64,000 nucleotides of DNA from M3007 sp037445225 (GTDB lineage Bacteria > Bacteroidota > Bacteroidia > Chitinophagales > Saprospiraceae), in assembly GCA_037445225.1 (NCBI GenBank), contig JBBIKW010000006.1, forward strand, positions 1-64,000. The letters are read 5' to 3'. Under the pieces are notes generated by a model that was not told where the DNA came from, ran no database searches, and saw nothing but the letters and a program-made list of their open reading frames with translations. Positions 16,489 to 23,826 of this stretch are shown one piece after another; positions within the stretch are counted from its first letter, which is position 1, and each line of letters starts with the position of its first letter. A program made the translations under genes and the position numbers.

Positions 16489-16587
16489 AGGCTACGGCAG
16501 GGCCATAGACTGTGCTCTCCGGTGCAACCTGTACGCTTCTTGCTCAGCAATCCGGCTTTCGGCTCACCGATATCCATCTGCCTGCGC

Positions 16588-16595
16588 TAACTTTG
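16588..16595 (+). promoter_or_regulatory. -7 box for AMP nucleosidase
   Basis: TAACTTTG, exact TAnnTTTG, 83 nt before ATG 16679. Confidence 0.5.
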
Positions 16596-16678
16596 CCCCA
16601 GGCAACAGCACACAGAGGTGCCGGAACATTCCGGTAGCGCAGTGCGTCTTCTGCGTGCTCGGGTAAAAAGGCGGCTAT

Positions 16679-17527
16679 ATGGAGAACAGTACCTTTCCCA
16701 AGCATTATCGCTACTTACTTCAGGCAGAGGAAGAGGTAGCTGCGCTTCAACAGGCTACCAAGGAGCGCATCGTCAAAGACTGGCTACCGCGCTATACCGG
16801 CATGTCTTTGGAGAAGTTTGGGCAGTACATATTGCTGGTCAACTTCGCCAACTACGTCCGCATGTTTGCCGATGCGCACGATGTGCCAGTGTACGGAGCG
16901 GATCGACCCATGCAGGCGGCAACGGCGGGCAACATTACCATCATCAACTTTGGCATCGGCAGCCCCAATGCCGGTTTGATTATCGACTTGTTGGAAGCCG
17001 TTCAGCCCAAAGCCGTCTTGTTTTTGGGCAAGTGCGGCGGTCTGCGCGCCAAAAACCGCGTGGGCGACCTCATCCTACCCATAGCAGCCATCCGAGGCGA
17101 GGGCACCAGTAACGACTACCTCCCTCCGGAAGTGCCCGCCCTGCCCGCCTTCGCCCTTCAAAAAGCCATCTCCACCACCATCCGCGACTACGAGCAGGAC
17201 TATTGGACAGGGGTGGTATACACCACGAACAAGCGCGTTTGGGAACACCGCGAAGACTTCAAGAAACGCTTGCGCGACCTGCGCTGCCACGCTATCGATA
17301 TGGAAACCGCTACCATCTTTGTGGCCGCCTTCAAAAACCGCATGCCCGCCGGCGCCCTGCTCCTCATCAGCGACATGCCGCTCCAAGAAGACGGTATCAA
17401 AACCGAAATCAGCGACCGCATTGTCACCGCCCAATATGCCCAAATGCACCTCAATATCGGTGTCGACTCGCTCAAACAGTTGATCAACAAGGGCCTGACA
17501 GTGAAACACCTGCGCTTCGAGGATTAA
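16679..17527 (+). CDS. amn: AMP nucleosidase
   Basis: 282 residues. It hydrolyses AMP to adenine and ribose 5-phosphate in purine salvage and adenylate control. The fold is that of the nucleoside phosphorylase superfamily: NITIINFGIGSPNAGLIIDLL (phosphate and ribose site), VLFLGKCGGLR, AIDMETATIFVAAF (the Met-Glu ribose-binding pair) and LLLISDMPL (catalytic Asp). This is the short Bacteroidota form, without the N-terminal domain of the E. coli enzyme. ATG at 16679 is preceded by no Shine-Dalgarno. Confidence 0.92.
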   Translation: MENSTFPKHYRYLLQAEEEVAALQQATKERIVKDWLPRYTGMSLEKFGQYILLVNFANYVRMFADAHDVPVYGADRPMQAATAGNITIINFGIGSPNAGLIIDLLEAVQPKAVLFLGKCGGLRAKNRVGDLILPIAAIRGEGTSNDYLPPEVPALPAFALQKAISTTIRDYEQDYWTGVVYTTNKRVWEHREDFKKRLRDLRCHAIDMETATIFVAAFKNRMPAGALLLISDMPLQEDGIKTEISDRIVTAQYAQMHLNIGVDSLKQLINKGLTVKHLRFED

Positions 17528-17588
17528 CCTTTTCGCCTCTCGACGGTTAAAGTGCGCGTCGGCTCCAAGTCGGCTGTAAAAAATCCCG

Positions 17589-17596
17589 TTTCTTTG
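17589..17596 (+). promoter_or_regulatory. Possible -7 box for the DsbD-like gene
   Basis: TTTCTTTG, one base off TAnnTTTG, 37 nt before ATG 17634. Confidence 0.3.
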
Positions 17597-17633
17597 CGTT
17601 TCGTTTTATCGCAGTAAAATCGAATTTCGAAAT

Positions 17634-19796
17634 ATGGTTTTCCGTCGGTTTGCTCTTGGGTCAATGGTGGCATTGCTCCTTCCCTCCGCGACCCTCGTCG
17701 CTCAAAATCCCGCGCAATGGTCTTTTTCCACTAAGGAGGTAGGCAATGGGGAGTTCGACCTGATTTTTACCGTGCGCCTCGCCGAGGGCTGGGACACCTA
17801 CTCGCAGTTTTTAGAAGGCGAAGACGGGCCGGTGCCGACCTCGTTTACTTTTGAAGAAGGCCCTCATTTCGAGCGGAAGGGCGGCGTCAAAGAAAGCGGC
17901 AACAAGTCGACCAAATACGATAAGGTATTTGGGATGAACCTCACGAAGTTCTCCGACATCGGCATTTTCACCCAACGCGTGGTGGTCAAAGACTTTTCCA
18001 AACCCATCAAGGGATATTTGACCTTCATGGTGTGCAACGATGAAATGTGCCTTCCGCCGCGCGATGTCGACTTCTCCTTCGCATTGACACCGTCGGGCGA
18101 AACGCCGCCGAAGACGGGAGAGGCTGGGTCCGCGCCTTCGCAACGGAGCACCGGGTCGGCGCTTCCCACTCCTCAGAACTTAGAGGGAGCACCGCCCTCT
18201 CCAGGTCAACCTCCGGCGGAGCCGCGTCAGGAACAGGTCGGAGAGTCTGCCCCTACGGATCCTTACTTTCAAGGTTTTTTTGACTCTAAGCGCGACATCA
18301 ATCCACAAGAGTACGTCAGTCAATGTGCTGCGGAGGTGGAGGAGAGCGGTTCGGGGTGGTGGGTGTTTATCGCTGGCTTCATAGGCGGCTTGATCGCCCT
18401 GTTGACGCCGTGCGTGTTTCCCATGATACCGCTGACGGTGAGCTTCTTCACCAAGCGCTCGCGCGATCGGGCCACGGGTCTTCGAAATGCGCTTTGGTAT
18501 GGGGCCAGCATCGTCGTCATCTATGTAGGTATCGGCATCTTGCTGACGGCCATTTTTGGGCCTACCATCCTGAACGAGATGAGCACCGACATGTACTTCA
18601 ACCTGCTCTTCTTTGCGGTGTTCGTCGTCTTTGCGCTCTCCTTTTTTGGCCTTTTTGAGATTACCTTGCCCTCTTCTTGGGTAGATAAGAGCGACCGTAT
18701 GGCCGACAAGGGCGGGCTGATAGGTATCTTTTTTATGGCGTTCACCTTGGCTTTAGTGTCCTTCTCTTGTACAGGACCCATCGTGGGAACGCTGTTGGTA
18801 GAGACGGCGCGGGTGAATTCGGGCGATGCCCTTTTGGGCGTTATTCCATTGCGCCCTTTGATCGGGATGACGGGCTTTGGTCTGGCCTTAGCCTTGCCTT
18901 TTGGGCTGTTTGCCATGTTCCCCGGCTGGTTGCAAAGTCTGCCTAAGTCGGGCAACTGGATGGACAACGTGAAGAGCACCTTGGGATTTGTCGAGCTGGC
19001 CTTAGCCCTGAAGTTTTTGAGTACGGCCGACATGGTGCGCCATTGGGGCATTCTCAAATTTGAGCTTTTCCTGGCCTTATGGCTGCTCATTGCCTTGGGT
19101 CTGGCCTTGTACCAGCTGGGATTGCTGCCTTTCCTCAAGGGCGCTTCGGGGCGACCTGGTATAGGGCGTTGGGCGGTGGCGGCAGCCTCGTTGTGGTTTG
19201 CTGGCTACTTGGGCTATGGCCTGCTCAACTATCAATCGCTGGGCCTGCTGAGCGGCATCGCTCCGCCAGTACACTACAACTACTTCCGCCCAATGGAATG
19301 CCCTCATCATATCGACTGCTATCACGACTTTGATGAGGCGGTGCGCGTAGCGCAAATGGAAAACAAACCCATCTTCGTAGACTTCACGGGCTACGGCTGC
19401 GTGAACTGTCGAAAGATGGAGGAGAACGTTTGGAATGAGAAGGAAATCTTGGCCCTGCTGCGCGACCGTTATGTAGTGGCCTCTCTGTATGTAGATGACC
19501 AGGCCCGACTTTTTCCCGACGACCGCCAAAAGTATTTGCTCGACCGCCATACCGGCGAGAAGATCCGAACGGTGGGCGCCAAATGGAGCAGCTTTCAGAT
19601 CAACAACTTCCAGCGGAACTCCCAACCGTGGTACGTGCTGATGCACCACGATGGGAAAACCCTTCTCAACCCTCCTCGAGGGTATACGCCCGACGTAGAG
19701 GAATACCGCAGCTTCTTGGAGTGTGGCTTAGCGGCATTCGCCCAACTGCAAGAACGCCAAAACCGGCCCTCACTGTTGGGAGCTACTGCTCAATAG
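17634..19796 (+). CDS. dsbD: Thiol:disulfide interchange protein, DsbD family
   Basis: 720 residues. It carries electrons from the cytoplasm across the inner membrane to periplasmic disulfides. All three redox modules are seen. After a signal peptide there is an nDsbD domain with a cysteine pair in FMVCNDEMCLPP (about 125-140). After a Pro/Gly-rich linker (about 150-205) comes an eight-helix CcdA-like domain with LTPCVFPMIPLTV and SFSCTGPIVG, each holding one transport cysteine. The C-terminal thioredoxin domain has GYGCVNCRKMEENVW. The many intact cysteines argue for a working protein. It is flanked by AMP nucleosidase and a symporter on the same strand with separate spacing. Confidence 0.93.
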   Translation: MVFRRFALGSMVALLLPSATLVAQNPAQWSFSTKEVGNGEFDLIFTVRLAEGWDTYSQFLEGEDGPVPTSFTFEEGPHFERKGGVKESGNKSTKYDKVFGMNLTKFSDIGIFTQRVVVKDFSKPIKGYLTFMVCNDEMCLPPRDVDFSFALTPSGETPPKTGEAGSAPSQRSTGSALPTPQNLEGAPPSPGQPPAEPRQEQVGESAPTDPYFQGFFDSKRDINPQEYVSQCAAEVEESGSGWWVFIAGFIGGLIALLTPCVFPMIPLTVSFFTKRSRDRATGLRNALWYGASIVVIYVGIGILLTAIFGPTILNEMSTDMYFNLLFFAVFVVFALSFFGLFEITLPSSWVDKSDRMADKGGLIGIFFMAFTLALVSFSCTGPIVGTLLVETARVNSGDALLGVIPLRPLIGMTGFGLALALPFGLFAMFPGWLQSLPKSGNWMDNVKSTLGFVELALALKFLSTADMVRHWGILKFELFLALWLLIALGLALYQLGLLPFLKGASGRPGIGRWAVAAASLWFAGYLGYGLLNYQSLGLLSGIAPPVHYNYFRPMECPHHIDCYHDFDEAVRVAQMENKPIFVDFTGYGCVNCRKMEENVWNEKEILALLRDRYVVASLYVDDQARLFPDDRQKYLLDRHTGEKIRTVGAKWSSFQINNFQRNSQPWYVLMHHDGKTLLNPPRGYTPDVEEYRSFLECGLAAFAQLQERQNRPSLLGATAQ

Positions 19797-19814
19797 GCAT
19801 ATCCGTCAGCCGCC

Positions 19815-19848
19815 TTTGCAGGGCATTGAACAAGGGGCGTTACCTTTG
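19815..19848 (+). promoter_or_regulatory. Promoter for the dicarboxylate symporter
   Basis: -7 box TACCTTTG at 19841-19848 with TTTG at 19815-19818 (22-nt spacer). ATG is at 19884. Confidence 0.65.
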
Positions 19849-19883
19849 CGCGAGGTGGATCGGCAAACACCACCTCGGAATTC

Positions 19884-21203
19884 ATGCCCTGGTATCGAAA
19901 AATTCACTGGCAAATCATCATCGGCCTGGTATTGGGCTTGATTTATGGGATCGCTGCGGCGGCCAACGGCTGGCTCGCCTTTACGCGAAATTGGATTGCT
20001 CCCTTTGGCGACATCTTTATCAATGCGCTCAAGCTCGTTGCGGTGCCGTTGGTATTGGGCTCGCTTGTCAGCGGAGTGGCGTCATTGGCCGATGTGCGTA
20101 AGCTGGGGCGGATGGGAGGCAAGACGCTGGCACTTTATGTGGCGACCACGGCTGTAGCGATTACTATCGGGTTACTCGTTGCAAACCTCTTGCAGCCAGG
20201 CGAATACCTGCCCACCGCTATGCGCGATGAGCTCATGGCTGCATACAGCACCGATTTAGAAGCGAGCCGCCAAACCGCGCAAAAGGTAGAGCAGGGTGGG
20301 CCGCTGAAGATCTTGGTCGACATGGTGCCGTCCAACATCCTGAGCGCTGCTGCCGACAATCGCAACATGTTGCAAGTCGTCTTCTTCGCCATTTTCTTCG
20401 GCATAGGCCTGTTGCAGGTGCCGGAAAAACGCGCTCGGCCGCTGCTCGATTTCTTTCAAGGGCTTAGCGACGTGAGCATTCGGCTGGTCGATGTGATTAT
20501 GCTGATGGCGCCCATAGGCGTCTTCGCCCTCATGGCGAACACTATCGCTGCAGTTTCCAAGGGCGATTTGGGGCAACTGGTCGGCCTGCTGAAAGGGCTC
20601 TTTGTGTATTGCTCGGCGGTGATAATAGGGCTGTTGCTGCATACCTTAGGCACGTACCAAGTAGTGTTGCGCCTGTTTTCGAAGATGTCTTTTCGCCGTT
20701 TTCTTCAAGGCATCGGCAAGGCCCAGCTCGTCGCTTTTTCCACCAGCAGCAGCGGCGCTACCCTGCCGGTGACGATGGAGTGCTGCGAAGAAAAACTGGG
20801 CGTTTCAGAAGAGGTCTCGTCTTTTGTCCTGCCCTTAGGCGCGACTATCAACATGGATGGGACCGCCCTTTACCAGGGCGTAGCAACGGTGTTCATCGCC
20901 CAAGCGCTCGGCATGAACTTGAGCCTGAGTGATCAGATCAATGTGCTTTTGTTGGCTGTTATGGCTTCTATTGGCACCGCTGCCGTACCGGGGGCGGGCG
21001 TGGTAATGCTTATCATCATCTTAGAGAGCATTCACGTTCCGAGCGCAGGCATTGCGCTCATCCTCGGTGTAGACCGCATCCTCGACATGTTGCGCACGGT
21101 CACCAACATCACAGGGGATGGGGTGGTTGCTGTCAGCATCGCCGCTTCTGAAGGGCAGCTGCAGCCCCTAGCTACCGCCGAAGCCACCGACGAATCCGCC
21201 TAA
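19884..21203 (+). CDS. Dicarboxylate/amino acid:cation symporter (DAACS)
   Basis: 439 residues, inner-membrane transporter of the GltP/DctA family, taking up glutamate, aspartate or C4-dicarboxylates with H+ or Na+. Hallmarks are AFSTSSSGATLPVTMECC (first re-entrant hairpin, Ser-rich), LGATINMDGTALYQGV (unwound TM7 with NMDGT), TAAVPGAGVVML (second hairpin) and GVDRILDMLRTVTNITGD (TM8 with Asp and Asn substrate contacts). About eight hydrophobic spans are present. The substrate cannot be fixed from sequence alone. A hairpin terminator follows. Confidence 0.92.
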   Translation: MPWYRKIHWQIIIGLVLGLIYGIAAAANGWLAFTRNWIAPFGDIFINALKLVAVPLVLGSLVSGVASLADVRKLGRMGGKTLALYVATTAVAITIGLLVANLLQPGEYLPTAMRDELMAAYSTDLEASRQTAQKVEQGGPLKILVDMVPSNILSAAADNRNMLQVVFFAIFFGIGLLQVPEKRARPLLDFFQGLSDVSIRLVDVIMLMAPIGVFALMANTIAAVSKGDLGQLVGLLKGLFVYCSAVIIGLLLHTLGTYQVVLRLFSKMSFRRFLQGIGKAQLVAFSTSSSGATLPVTMECCEEKLGVSEEVSSFVLPLGATINMDGTALYQGVATVFIAQALGMNLSLSDQINVLLLAVMASIGTAAVPGAGVVMLIIILESIHVPSAGIALILGVDRILDMLRTVTNITGDGVVAVSIAASEGQLQPLATAEATDESA

Positions 21204-21215
21204 AAAAGTGACAAA

Positions 21216-21244
21216 GCCTCCGAGCAGCAAACCCGTCCGGAGGC
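21216..21244. terminator. Bidirectional terminator between symporter and tRNA-Met
   Basis: Arms GCCTCCG and CGGAGGC. On the plus strand CTTCTTCC follows. On the minus strand TTTGTCACTTTTTT follows, so it can end both the symporter transcript and the convergent tRNA-Met transcript. Confidence 0.7.
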
Positions 21245-21255
21245 CTTCTTCCTCG

Positions 21256-21332
21256 TGGTAGCGCGGGGGAGGCTTGAACTCCCGACCTCATGATTATGAA
21301 TCATGCGCTCTGACCAGCTGAGCTACCGCGCC
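21256..21332 (-). tRNA. tRNA-Met (anticodon CAT)
   Basis: 77-nt cloverleaf on the minus strand. The acceptor GGCGCGG pairs with CCGCGCT; a D-stem GCTC/GAGC follows. The anticodon stem CATGA/TCATG encloses loop TTCATAA, and the T-arm is GGGAG TTCAAGC CTCCC. CCA is encoded. The anticodon CAT and the lack of three G-C pairs at the base of the anticodon stem point to elongator Met; a lysidine-modified tRNA-Ile2 cannot be excluded. Confidence 0.9.
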
Positions 21333-21345
21333 CAATTTTGAGCCG

Positions 21346-21353
21346 CAAAGATA
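21346..21353 (-). promoter_or_regulatory. -7 box for tRNA-Met
   Basis: TATCTTTG on the minus strand, exact consensus, 13 nt before the first tRNA base. Confidence 0.65.
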
Positions 21354-21423
21354 AAGATTTTGCCTCAGCAAAAACAACTGAAAGGCAAAAAACTTCCACG
21401 TTCTCCTCGGCTATTCGTAGAGG

Positions 21424-22965
21424 CTACTTCTTTTTTTCCACAATCGTTTCCACGGCGGCAGATGCGCCAAAGCGCACCCGCAGGCGATAGGTGCCCACCG
21501 GCAAGGCGCGCAGGTCGATGCTGTGGCCAGCAGAAGTGAAAGCGACCGAATGCAGCGCCTTACCTCGATGGTCTGTAAGAGCGACTTCCGTGCGGCCTGA
21601 GGATAGGCTGTGTACGAACACATGGACAAAACCGCTGTAAATTTGATTAGGGAAAATGCACAACCGAGGCTGCGTCAAAAGAGCAGAAGGCGGCTCCTGA
21701 CGAGAAAAAGCGCTGTGGATCGCATTTGTTAGCGGTGTAGCGGCAGAAACCACCCTCTCAGGAGGCACGTCTTCGTACTCGCCAGTGATGTCCCAAATAG
21801 CGACCCCTCGCAGCTGCTTTACTCGGACGTAGTGCGCCTTGAGCCCGATGGAGCGTTCATCGTCGAAGGAAACGAAAGAAGCGCCGGACCGCTCAACTAA
21901 ATAAGGCACCTGGGCCGCGTCGTCCCAATGATAGGCATACGTGCCGTTGCGCAGCTGTCGGGCGATCTCGTAGTAGGATGGGGTGGCGCCGCTGCGGGCG
22001 AAGCGCTCGCTATCGGGCTTACCGCTGGTGAGGGTGTGCAAGCCGGCCGTTCCACTGGTTAAATAGGAGCGCCCGTAAAAAGCCACTCCGAGGTTAATTT
22101 TTGCCGGCGGGACGCCGTTATGAAGCAGTGCCTCGACTGCTTCTGCACAGCTGTAGCCGGGTTGAGTGGCATTGACAGGTGGGAAAAGCGGTGCATTGTG
22201 GTTGGAGATGGCGTCCCATTGGCCGTAGAAAGAGTAGGCCATGAGGTTAATGGCATTCACCAAGCGATGCACCTCTGGCCAAGGAATAGCGGCGATGTGC
22301 TTAGGAGCGGCCCCACAGGCGATGGTCAGCATGAGGTCGCGCCGCAACTGCTGGCGCAGCCCATCGAGGGCATGGCGCACATCGCGCAGCAGGGCGACAA
22401 AGTGCTGAGAGTCGTCTGGACTGCCGTTGCGGCTGAGGTCGCCCGGATACTCCCAGTCGATATCGATGCCGTCTAAATTGTACAAAGCTACGGCGCGCGC
22501 GCACGCCTCGGCGAAGCGAGCTCGTTTCGCCGGATCCGCGGCGACCTTTGAGAAGTGTGTCGAATGGGCCCAGCCGCCTATGGATACGGTAAAACGCACC
22601 CGGTGGCGGTGTGCGTAGTCGGCAAAGCGCTGCCCGGGCCGGTGATAGGCTGGGTCGCCTAAGCTCGTCGACTCGAGGTATTCCTTAGGCACGTCGGGTC
22701 GGAAAGGGCCCAACAGCAGCTCTTTATCGCGCTCCGGCGCAATCAGCGATAGCGACCCATCCGGCTCCACGTTGAGAAAGGCGTAGATGACGATGTCGTA
22801 CTGCGCGTAAGGTAAGGCTGACGGATGAGCCTGCGGATAGCGCTCGTGAGCGCGCCAGCTCGCGTAGTAACCCGTCACAAAGTGACGAGCGGGTTGGCTA
22901 TGACCGCAGCCCAAGTGAAGACAACAGCAGCAAAAGATTCCTAAAAGAAATGGACATCGCCTCAT
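21424..22965 (-). CDS. Chitinase-like GH18 glycoside hydrolase with T9SS sorting domain
   Basis: 513 residues. It cleaves beta-1,4-GlcNAc polymers. The N-terminus MRRCPFLLGIFCCCCLHLGC looks like a lipoprotein signal (LHLGC). The GH18 barrel starts at VTGYYASWRAHERYP and contains the catalytic DGIDIDWEYPG (DxxDxDxE, about residue 165-171), VNAINLMAYSFYGQWD and VAFYGRSY. After about 430 an incomplete beta-sandwich follows (LCIFPNQIYSGFVHVFVH, then RALPVGTYRLRVRF, ending EKKK), which fits a T9SS type A sorting domain. Lipobox and sorting domain together are unusual. The likely location is outer surface or medium. Confidence 0.88.
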   Translation of the reverse strand: MRRCPFLLGIFCCCCLHLGCGHSQPARHFVTGYYASWRAHERYPQAHPSALPYAQYDIVIYAFLNVEPDGSLSLIAPERDKELLLGPFRPDVPKEYLESTSLGDPAYHRPGQRFADYAHRHRVRFTVSIGGWAHSTHFSKVAADPAKRARFAEACARAVALYNLDGIDIDWEYPGDLSRNGSPDDSQHFVALLRDVRHALDGLRQQLRRDLMLTIACGAAPKHIAAIPWPEVHRLVNAINLMAYSFYGQWDAISNHNAPLFPPVNATQPGYSCAEAVEALLHNGVPPAKINLGVAFYGRSYLTSGTAGLHTLTSGKPDSERFARSGATPSYYEIARQLRNGTYAYHWDDAAQVPYLVERSGASFVSFDDERSIGLKAHYVRVKQLRGVAIWDITGEYEDVPPERVVSAATPLTNAIHSAFSRQEPPSALLTQPRLCIFPNQIYSGFVHVFVHSLSSGRTEVALTDHRGKALHSVAFTSAGHSIDLRALPVGTYRLRVRFGASAAVETIVEKKK

Positions 22966-23008
22966 GAGTCTGTAGGGTTACGGCGGAGAGGTGCAGCCTA
23001 CTAGGTGC

Positions 23009-23758
23009 TTAACGAGGAGGATGGGACGCACAGCGCTGCCTGAGCGCCTCGTATAGGCATATGCCCGCTGCTACGCTAACGTTGTAGGAGTCAAAATCCG
23101 TTGCCTGAGGTATGCGCACTACTGCGTCGGCCATGCGCAAGAGCTTCGGCGCTAACCCCGTGCCTTCTGCGCCGAAAAGAAAAGCTGTAGGCTTAGCAAG
23201 GTCTACCTCGAACACGAGCGGCGCATCGGGCATGAGGCCAGTGGCTACTACCTGTACGTCGCACTCTTGCAGCCGCTCTATAGCGAAATAGGTGCTGCGC
23301 ACGCGGCACAGCCGAAGGCGGGCCAGCGCGCCTGCAGATGCTTTCATCGCCTCTTCATTGGCAGGTGCCACGCCCGACTGCGGCACCACTACAGCATATA
23401 CGCCGGCACACTCCGCTGAACGGCAGATGGCCCCAAAGTTGCGTACGTCTGTAACTCCATCCAAGACGACTAACAGCGGTGGCGACACCTCCGACAATAG
23501 GGCCGGTTGCAACTCGTCCCACGACCAATACCGCACTGCCGATAGCCATGCGACTACGCCCTGATGGCTTCCGCGCACCATCCGGTTGAGCCGCTCGCGC
23601 GGCACCACTTGCAGCGGAATGCCCAGCGCGCGCGTAAGGTGCCGTATCTCTCGCTCCACTTCGCCCCGCAGTCCCTCCTGAAAAAAGACCTTCTCGATGG
23701 CCTGTCCGGCTCTGAGGGCCTCCACCACCGGATGGTGTCCGTAAATCAGCTGCGACAT
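23009..23758 (-). CDS. rlmB: 23S rRNA (guanosine-2'-O)-methyltransferase RlmB / SpoU family
   Basis: 249 residues. A SpoU-type knotted methyltransferase that by family methylates G2251 (E. coli numbering) in the P-loop of 23S rRNA. The N-terminal substrate-binding domain (IYGHHPVVEALRAG) is followed by the three SpoU motifs: VRNFGAICRSAECAGV, FLFGAEGTGLAPKLL and DSYNVSVAAGICLYEAL. Other SpoU members cannot be fully excluded. It is transcribed with its own -7 box in the space after uvrA. Confidence 0.9.
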   Translation of the reverse strand: MSQLIYGHHPVVEALRAGQAIEKVFFQEGLRGEVEREIRHLTRALGIPLQVVPRERLNRMVRGSHQGVVAWLSAVRYWSWDELQPALLSEVSPPLLVVLDGVTDVRNFGAICRSAECAGVYAVVVPQSGVAPANEEAMKASAGALARLRLCRVRSTYFAIERLQECDVQVVATGLMPDAPLVFEVDLAKPTAFLFGAEGTGLAPKLLRMADAVVRIPQATDFDSYNVSVAAGICLYEALRQRCASHPPR

Positions 23759-23793
23759 GGGTTAGACAAATGCTCCTGCAGAAATCGGATAGG

Positions 23794-23801
23794 CAAAGGT
23801 A
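23794..23801 (-). promoter_or_regulatory. -7 box for rlmB
   Basis: TACCTTTG on the minus strand, 35 nt before ATG 23758. Confidence 0.55.
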
Positions 23802-23826
23802 GGACGCCACCCTTCTCTTATCCAGG

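Noticed and set aside
16473..16577. 35-codon extension of the SLT-like protein
   Set aside because: A -7 box lies within it (16481-16488) and the extra residues look non-coding.
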